From an uncultured Bacilli bacterium (GTDB lineage: Bacteria > Bacillota_I > Bacilli_A > RF39 > UBA660): a stretch of DNA of 10,011 nt. Each line of letters starts with the position of its first letter. Within the stretch, counting starts at the first letter, position 1. Below the pieces are notes generated by a model. It was not told the DNA's origin. It searched no databases and saw only the letters and a list, made by a program, of their open reading frames with translations. Of this stretch, positions 6,410 through 10,011 are shown in pieces. The translations under genes were made by a program, and so were the position numbers. Where the stretch lies: contig CAKPAK010000050.1 in the NCBI GenBank assembly GCA_934132915.1, forward strand, positions 1 to 10,011, read 5' to 3'.

Positions 6410-7339
6410 ATGTATGAAAGAGACGAATTAAGAGAGTATATAAAAAATTCAGAATTAAGAATATTTAATAAAAAAATTAAAATAAGATTATCAAGTGAAT
6501 TAGCTAAAAAATATGATAAAGGAATATATACAAACTATCTAATTAGACTTCAAAAAGAATTAGAAATGTTAGAAAAATTACAAATAAAGTATCCTGGTAA
6601 TGCAAAACCGTTTCTTTATCTTTATATTGTTCCAGATGATAATTTTATTAAGTTACTACAAGTTCCATCTACATTTTCAAAAGGAAAAAAAGGTGGAGGA
6701 AAACCTGTTGCTTGCTATGATTTAGATGGATTTAATCTAGCTTTTGGTCTAAGTCAAAATTGTTTAGAAAACAAAGATATTAACAATAAAGAAATCGAAC
6801 GAATAGAAAATGAAATTCATGAACTTTCACATATTATTCTTGGACAATTTATGGCAGAAAATCAAGCAATTTCTGAAGGCGTTGCAGAGGCATTGCCATT
6901 ATTTGGATTAGATTTAGAAGAAGAATTTTTATCTCATCAAGAAGTTTTAGTTAGTTTAGATAAAGACAAAATATATAGTATGAAAGAACTACTAAAAAAA
7001 TCAAGAGAAAGAACTTATGGAGATGATCCAATCTTACCAGGTAAATCTTGTTCTTTTAGACTATCTTATTTATCTTCTTATCTATTTGTTCGAGGTATAA
7101 TGGAAATCATTTCAGAAAAATATTGTTTATCCAAAGAAAGTTCAATTCAGTATTTTTTAGAAATATTAAAAACATGTAGCATTCGCTGTAGTAATGAATT
7201 CTTGATTTATGATATTGCCAATGCTCTTGAATTACCAGAAGAAAAATTACTTATGGAAAAAAGTATTCAAGAAAAAGCTATTCATTCAATTTTAGAAAAA
7301 TATTCGGAAAATTCCAAAAAAAATATTAAAGGAAGATAA
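6410..7339 (+). CDS. Putative cytoplasmic zinc metallopeptidase with HELSH motif
   Basis: A 309-residue protein of no family I can name. Residues 137-141 are HELSH, a HExxH zinc site, within EIHELSHIILGQF. It is followed by ISEGVAEAL with Glu 156 and Glu 160. This is the layout of gluzincin metallopeptidases, in which a downstream Glu is the third zinc ligand; E160 has the HExxH-x18-E spacing, while the SEGVAE context would favour E156. The N-terminal 130 residues are helical and charged, with one beta-rich stretch (PFLYLYIVPDD). The C-terminal third is helical. No signal peptide or membrane segment is seen, so it should act inside the cell unless exported by other means. Start ATG 6410 follows AAAGGAG with 9 bases between. 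The stop is two bases before the Tag start, so they share a transcript. The frame is intact. Target unknown. Confidence 0.7.
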   Translation: MYERDELREYIKNSELRIFNKKIKIRLSSELAKKYDKGIYTNYLIRLQKELEMLEKLQIKYPGNAKPFLYLYIVPDDNFIKLLQVPSTFSKGKKGGGKPVACYDLDGFNLAFGLSQNCLENKDINNKEIERIENEIHELSHIILGQFMAENQAISEGVAEALPLFGLDLEEEFLSHQEVLVSLDKDKIYSMKELLKKSRERTYGDDPILPGKSCSFRLSYLSSYLFVRGIMEIISEKYCLSKESSIQYFLEILKTCSIRCSNEFLIYDIANALELPEEKLLMEKSIQEKAIHSILEKYSENSKKNIKGR

Positions 7340-7341
7340 AA

Positions 7342-7886
7342 ATGCAAAGATGTAAATGGTGTAATTTAAATAACGAAAATATATAGAATATCATGATAAT
7401 GAATGGGGAAGATTAAAAAAAAGTGATGATTATTTATTTGAAATGCTCATTTTAGAGTCTTTTCAAGCAGGACTTTCTTGGGAGTGTATTTTAAATAAAA
7501 GAGATGATTTTAGATTAGCTTACGATAATTTTAATGCAGAAAAGATTGCTAATTACTCTGAAGAAAAGATACAAGAATTATTACAAAACAAAAAAATTAT
7601 TCGTAATCAATTAAAAATAAGAGCAAGTATTAATAATGCCAAAATATTTATAGAAATCAAAAAAGAATATGGAACCTTCTATCATTATCTAGAAACATTT
7701 ACAAAGGGGAAAATTATTTGTGAAGTTGGAAAGACTACTAATGAATTATCGGATAGAATTAGTAAAGATTTAAAAAAGAGAGGAATGAAATTTGTCGGTT
7801 CTACCATTATTTATTCTTACCTGCAAGCAATTGGTATCATTTATTCACATGATAAGAATTGCTTTTTATATAAGGGGGAGAAATGA
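7342..7886 (+). pseudogene. tag: DNA-3-methyladenine glycosylase I, one frameshift near the N-terminus
   Basis: Tag removes 3-methyladenine from alkylated DNA as the first step of base excision repair. Recognisable parts are MQRCKWCN (zinc ligand Cys 4), YIEYHDNEWG (zinc His), FEMLILESFQAGLSWECIL with the conserved Glu of LExxQAGLSW, LKKRGMKFVGSTIIYSYLQAIG, and the C-terminal zinc His and Cys in SHDKNCFLY. The frame stops at 7384-7386 just after MQRCKWCNLNNEN; one more A in the A4 run at 7376-7379 restores NNEKYIEYHDNEWG and a protein of about 180 residues, normal for Tag. Without it the longest frame begins at ATG 7443 and lacks the first Cys and His ligands. The RBS AGGAAG is in the last codons of the metallopeptidase gene. 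It overlaps the next gene by four bases (ATGA). Confidence 0.85.
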
Positions 7887-8352
7887 TTATCTCAACAGGA
7901 ATGCGGAACGATATCCAGCCTTTTATGCAAAGTGGTGGATAAATAGAATTAGAGAAGGCTATGTCATGGTAAGAAATCCTTATTATCCTAAACAAGTAAC
8001 TAAATATAGATTAAATCCCGACGTTATTGATTGTATTGATTTTTGCACAAAAAATCCTAAACCAATGTTCCCTTATTTAGGGAAATTAAAAAAATATAAT
8101 ATGCTATGGTATGTAACTATTACTTCATATGATAAGAAAATTGAATTAAATGTTCCTCTTATAGAAGAAGTTATTTTCTCTTTTAAAAAATTAGTAGAAA
8201 AACTCCCCAATAGTTTTGTTGGATGGTGCTACGACCCAATATTTTTAACACACGAATATACAATAGAAAGACATTTCCAAGAATTTGAAAAAATTGCTAA
8301 AAGTTTAAGCGGATATACCAATACTTGTGTTATTAGTTTTCTTGTATATTAG
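7883..8352 (+). pseudogene. DUF1848 protein, frameshifted and truncated at the C-terminus
   Basis: DUF1848 proteins are uncharacterised and about 300 residues long. The start is ATG 7883, overlapping the tag stop and preceded by AAGGGGGAG (7872-7880). It reads MIISTGMRNDI and then loses frame; one more C in the CC at 7915-7916 gives NDIPAFYAKWWINRIREGYVMVRNP, matching the family's typical start. The rest follows well: LNPDVIDCIDFCTKNPKPMF, WYVTITSYDKKIELNVP, GWCYDPIFLTHEYTIERHF and SLSGYTNTCVISF. It ends at TAG 8350 after VISFLVY, where full-length members continue with roughly another 100 residues or more. I find no continuation downstream in any frame, so this truncation looks real, unlike the upstream frameshift. 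Third gene of the metallopeptidase-tag operon. Confidence 0.8.
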
Positions 8353-8501
8353 GAAATTTCTCAATTAATAATATTTCATAATTGCGATAACCAATAAGTA
8401 ACAAAAATATATAAACACGACGAAAAGAAAGGACTTCTTCTTCTTTTTTAAATTATTTATTGTAGTGTTATTTTTCCTTATAAATATAATGATATCCTCT
8501 T
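8353..8501. other. Intergenic region after the truncated DUF1848 gene
   Basis: No gene, repeat or RNA is supported here. It sits where the missing 3' half of DUF1848 would be and borders the minus-strand relic region, so it probably contains the deletion or insertion junction. Confidence 0.35.
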
Positions 8502-8532
8502 GTACCAATATAATCTATTGGTACTGTTTTTT
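8502..8532 (+). terminator. Rho-independent terminator
   Basis: GTACCAATA (8502-8510) pairs perfectly with TATTGGTAC (8516-8524) around a TAATC loop, with TTTTTT at 8527-8532. It would end plus-strand transcripts of the metallopeptidase-tag-DUF1848 operon. Part of it is also the end of the convergent minus-strand gene. Confidence 0.75.
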
Positions 8533-8730
8533 ATAGTGACAATTTTGACATTCACCATATGGTGGTATAGATTTATCTTTTCCATCCCACATATTTTCTT
8601 CTTCCCATTCTTGAACAGCCTCAACAGAAACTCTAATTTTATATTTGCATTTTGGGCAAATATACATTATTATTTTATGACTTAACGGTATTGGCCAAGA
8701 TTCAAAATCAAATTTAATTATTTTATCCAT
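8515..8730 (-). CDS. Small zinc-ribbon protein, unknown function
   Basis: A 71-residue protein with two CxxC pairs, CPKC at residues 25-28 and CQNC at 61-64, which should bind one zinc. Between them lies an acidic, Trp-rich segment (VQEWEEENMWDG). The start is supported by AGAGAGG (plus-strand 8739-8745) eight bases upstream. Its ATG overlaps the stop of the transposase-like relic (TAATG), so the two are translationally coupled, and it may be an accessory gene of the same element. The opening KFDFESWPIPLSHKI is not a motif I can name. The opposite strand also has an open frame here but with no ribosome binding site. Confidence 0.6.
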   Translation of the reverse strand: MDKIIKFDFESWPIPLSHKIIMYICPKCKYKIRVSVEAVQEWEEENMWDGKDKSIPPYGECQNCHYKKQYQ

Positions 8731-8983
8731 TAGAAAAACCTCTCTCCCGGGAGTACCCCATAAAAATATTCTATAACACTATTACATTTTTTACATTTAT
8801 AAGGATCTACATTGAATGAACTTAAAGATAGAAATCTCTAATATAATAATTTTTTAAGATTAATAAATTGCTCTTTTGAAATTAATCTATGATAATGTTT
8901 TTTTGCTTATGATGTTTAGAATAAAAAACATAATAACGCATTATTTTAAATCCTTTTTCGTCTCTTTTTTGTTTTCTATTCAT
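8730..8983 (-). pseudogene. Decayed transposase-like relic (possible Y2/IS91-type C-terminus)
   Basis: Reading the minus strand from ATG 8983 gives GFKIMRYYVFYSKHHKQK. After adding one A to the run at 8898-8904 it continues as KHYHRLISKEQFINLKKLLY, then meets a TAG, then RFLSLSSFNVDPYKCKKCNSVIEYFYGVLPGE to a TAA at 8730-8732. The order FKxxRYYxFYSKxH, a Lys/Arg-rich helix, SFNxDPxKCxxC and an aromatic tail resembles, from memory, the C-terminus of Y2-type (IS91-like) transposases in Firmicutes. The N-terminal catalytic part is absent. AAAGGTGG (8993-9000) precedes the ATG. This identification is a recollection of sequence pattern, not a search result; at least one stop and one shift show decay. 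Confidence 0.45.
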
Positions 8984-9011
8984 TACTACAGACCACCTTT
9001 ATCATGTAGTA

Positions 9012-9020
9012 ATTATATCA
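9012..9020 (-). promoter_or_regulatory. Extended -10 promoter for the minus-strand pair
   Basis: On the minus strand the sequence reads TGATATAAT, a full TATAAT with the extended TGn, about 30 bases before the ATG at 8983. No good -35 is present. Confidence 0.45.
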
Positions 9021-9073
9021 AAAATTTATTGCGAAGAAAATTTACTATTTTTTACTGAAAATTAAGTTAATAG

Positions 9074-9102
9074 TTTAAAAAAATATTATTATTTGGTATA
9101 AT
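9074..9102 (+). promoter_or_regulatory. Promoter of the repeat-protein gene
   Basis: TATAAT (9097-9102) is preceded by TTTAAA (9074-9079; four of six matches to TTGACA) with a 17-base spacer. The ATG at 9132 follows 30 bases later, after the RBS AGGTG (9121-9125). Confidence 0.6.
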
Positions 9103-9131
9103 TTTATTAAATAATAAAGTAGGTGTTACAT

Positions 9132-10011
9132 ATGGTAGAACATATCAAAAATGTATTAAGAGTAATCAGTAGTTTTATTAGTGATGAATTAAAAGTTCAA
9201 AGCTTATCTTTATTAAGTGATGATTCAAGTAAGGCAAGCGTAATCAGGAGTTTTACTAGTGATGAATTAAAAGTTCAAAGCTTATCAAAATTAAGTGGTG
9301 ATTTTAGTAAGGTAAGAGTTATCATGAGTTTTGCCAGTGATGAATTAAAAGTTCAAAGTTTATCAAAATTAAGTGCTGATTCAAGTAAGGCAAGCATAAT
9401 CAGGAGTTTTACTAGTGATGAATTAAAAGTTCAAAGTTTATCAAACTTAAGTGCTGATTCAATTAAGTTAAGCATAATCAGTAGTTTTACTAGTGATGAA
9501 TTAAAAGCTCAAAATTTATCAAAATTAAGTGATGATTATAGTAAGGCAGAAGTTATCAGGCGTTTTGCTAGTGATGAATTAAAAGTTCAAAGTTTATTAA
9601 AATTAAGTGCTGATTATAATAAGGCAAGCATAATCAGGAGTTTTGCTAGTGATGAATTAAAAGTTCAAAGTTTATCAAAATTAAGTGATGATTCAAGTAA
9701 GGCAAGAGTAATCAGTAGTTTTGCCAGTGATGAATTAAAAGTTCAAAGTTTATCTTTATTAAGTGATGAATTAAAAGCTCAAAGCTTATCAAACTTAAGT
9801 GATGATTCAAGTAAGGCAAGCATAATCAGGAGTTTTACTAGTGATGAATTAAAAGTTCAAAGTTTATCAAACTTAAGTGATGATTCAATTAAGGTAAGCA
9901 TAATCAGTAGTTTTACTAGTGATGAATTAAAAGCTCAAAGCTTATCAAACTTAAGTGATGATTCAATTAAGGTAAGCATAATCAGTAGTTTTACTAGTGA
10001 TGAATTAAAAG
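9132..10011 (+). CDS. Repeat protein built of 26-residue units (partial, runs off the right edge)
   Basis: An uninterrupted frame from ATG 9132 to the window end, 293 codons without a stop. After a short lead (MVEHIKNVLR) it consists only of a 26-residue repeat made of two parts, about SDELKVQSLSKL and SDDSSKASIIRSFT. Each part reads as one amphipathic helix of three turns with a short SD cap, so the whole should fold as an alpha-helical solenoid, similar in style to HEAT or TPR arrays, and probably mediates protein binding. There is no Cys, Trp or Pro and almost no Gly, and no signal peptide or membrane segment. It has its own promoter and ribosome binding site. Codon use differs from its neighbours (much AGT/AGC, ATC and AGG). 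I recognise the style but not a named family, and the function is unknown; any domain beyond the repeats is outside the window. Confidence 0.8.
   Translation, partial: MVEHIKNVLRVISSFISDELKVQSLSLLSDDSSKASVIRSFTSDELKVQSLSKLSGDFSKVRVIMSFASDELKVQSLSKLSADSSKASIIRSFTSDELKVQSLSNLSADSIKLSIISSFTSDELKAQNLSKLSDDYSKAEVIRRFASDELKVQSLLKLSADYNKASIIRSFASDELKVQSLSKLSDDSSKARVISSFASDELKVQSLSLLSDELKAQSLSNLSDDSSKASIIRSFTSDELKVQSLSNLSDDSIKVSIISSFTSDELKAQSLSNLSDDSIKVSIISSFTSDELK
9162..10011 (+). repeat. In-frame 78-bp tandem repeat array with one shortened unit
   Basis: The anchor GATGAATTAAAAG occurs 12 times, at 9183, 9261, 9339, 9417, 9495, 9573, 9651, 9729, 9765, 9843, 9921 and 9999. Spacing is exactly 78 bases except once, 9729 to 9765, where it is 36, so 42 bases (the 14-residue second helix) are missing and the frame is kept. 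The units at 9843-9920 and 9921-9998 differ at only two bases, so the array expanded recently. Units in the left part differ more. The array continues beyond the window. Confidence 0.95.

Noticed and set aside
112..8352. TGA or TAG read as an amino acid to explain the broken genes.
   Set aside because: The protein continues in a different frame after each stop, TGG encodes Trp throughout, and intact genes end at TAA or TGA.
8744..8753. GC-rich perfect palindrome CTCCCGGGAG in the minus-strand pair.
   Set aside because: It lies within the relic's coding frame close to the downstream ribosome binding site; ten bases and one occurrence are too little for a functional claim.
8500..9058. Plus-strand frames at 8500-8685 and 8876-9058.
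   Set aside because: Phe/Ile-rich translations without ribosome binding sites; the minus strand carries the better supported genes.
9162..10011. The 78-bp repeats as a CRISPR array or non-coding satellite.
   Set aside because: The units are contiguous without spacers, keep one open frame, and follow a promoter, ribosome binding site and ATG; the shortened unit also keeps the frame.

Overview
This is a very AT-rich window from a low-GC Firmicute (Bacilli, Erysipelotrichia or a Mollicutes-like gut lineage). The evidence is strong A/T third-position bias, AGGAG-type ribosome binding sites, sigma-A-like promoters, and protein families common in such genomes (DUF4143 ATPase, DUF1848, Cof-type HAD, GNATs). 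TGG is used for Trp and several genes end at TGA, so the genetic code appears standard rather than the Mycoplasma type. The lineage is inference.

Layout. Bases 1-1821 hold the tail of an unknown gene, a Nudix hydrolase and a Cof-type HAD phosphatase with an unrecognised N-terminal extension, tightly spaced and probably one operon, closed by a likely terminator at about 1848-1880. Bases 2031-3305 hold a perfect 13-bp inverted repeat followed by a DUF4143-type AAA+ ATPase. Bases 3415-4068 form a self-contained unit: strong promoter, about 100 nt of structured leader RNA with a possible pseudoknot, an intrinsic terminator with a competing hairpin, an unknown 143-residue basic protein, and a second terminator. 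Bases 4088-6276 hold a GNAT, an MTA/SAH-nucleosidase-like protein and a second GNAT; the first two genes have an identical 31-bp promoter/RBS block. Bases 6290-8532 form an operon of a HELSH zinc metallopeptidase, DNA-3-methyladenine glycosylase I and a truncated DUF1848 protein. Bases 8515-8983 on the minus strand hold a decayed transposase-like relic overlapping a small zinc-ribbon gene. From 9132 to the right edge runs an open gene made almost entirely of a 26-residue repeat.

Two points matter most. First, six recognisable plus-strand genes (Nudix, HAD, DUF4143 ATPase, second GNAT, Tag, DUF1848) are each broken by one to three single-base length changes, and nearly all fall in A, G or C runs. 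This looks like sequencing or assembly indels, or else slippage or real decay; raw reads are needed before any of them is called dead. Second, the least explained loci are the leader-RNA/143-aa unit, which is built like RNA-antitoxin or attenuator loci, and the 26-residue repeat protein, whose DNA repeats are nearly identical and clearly still rearranging.
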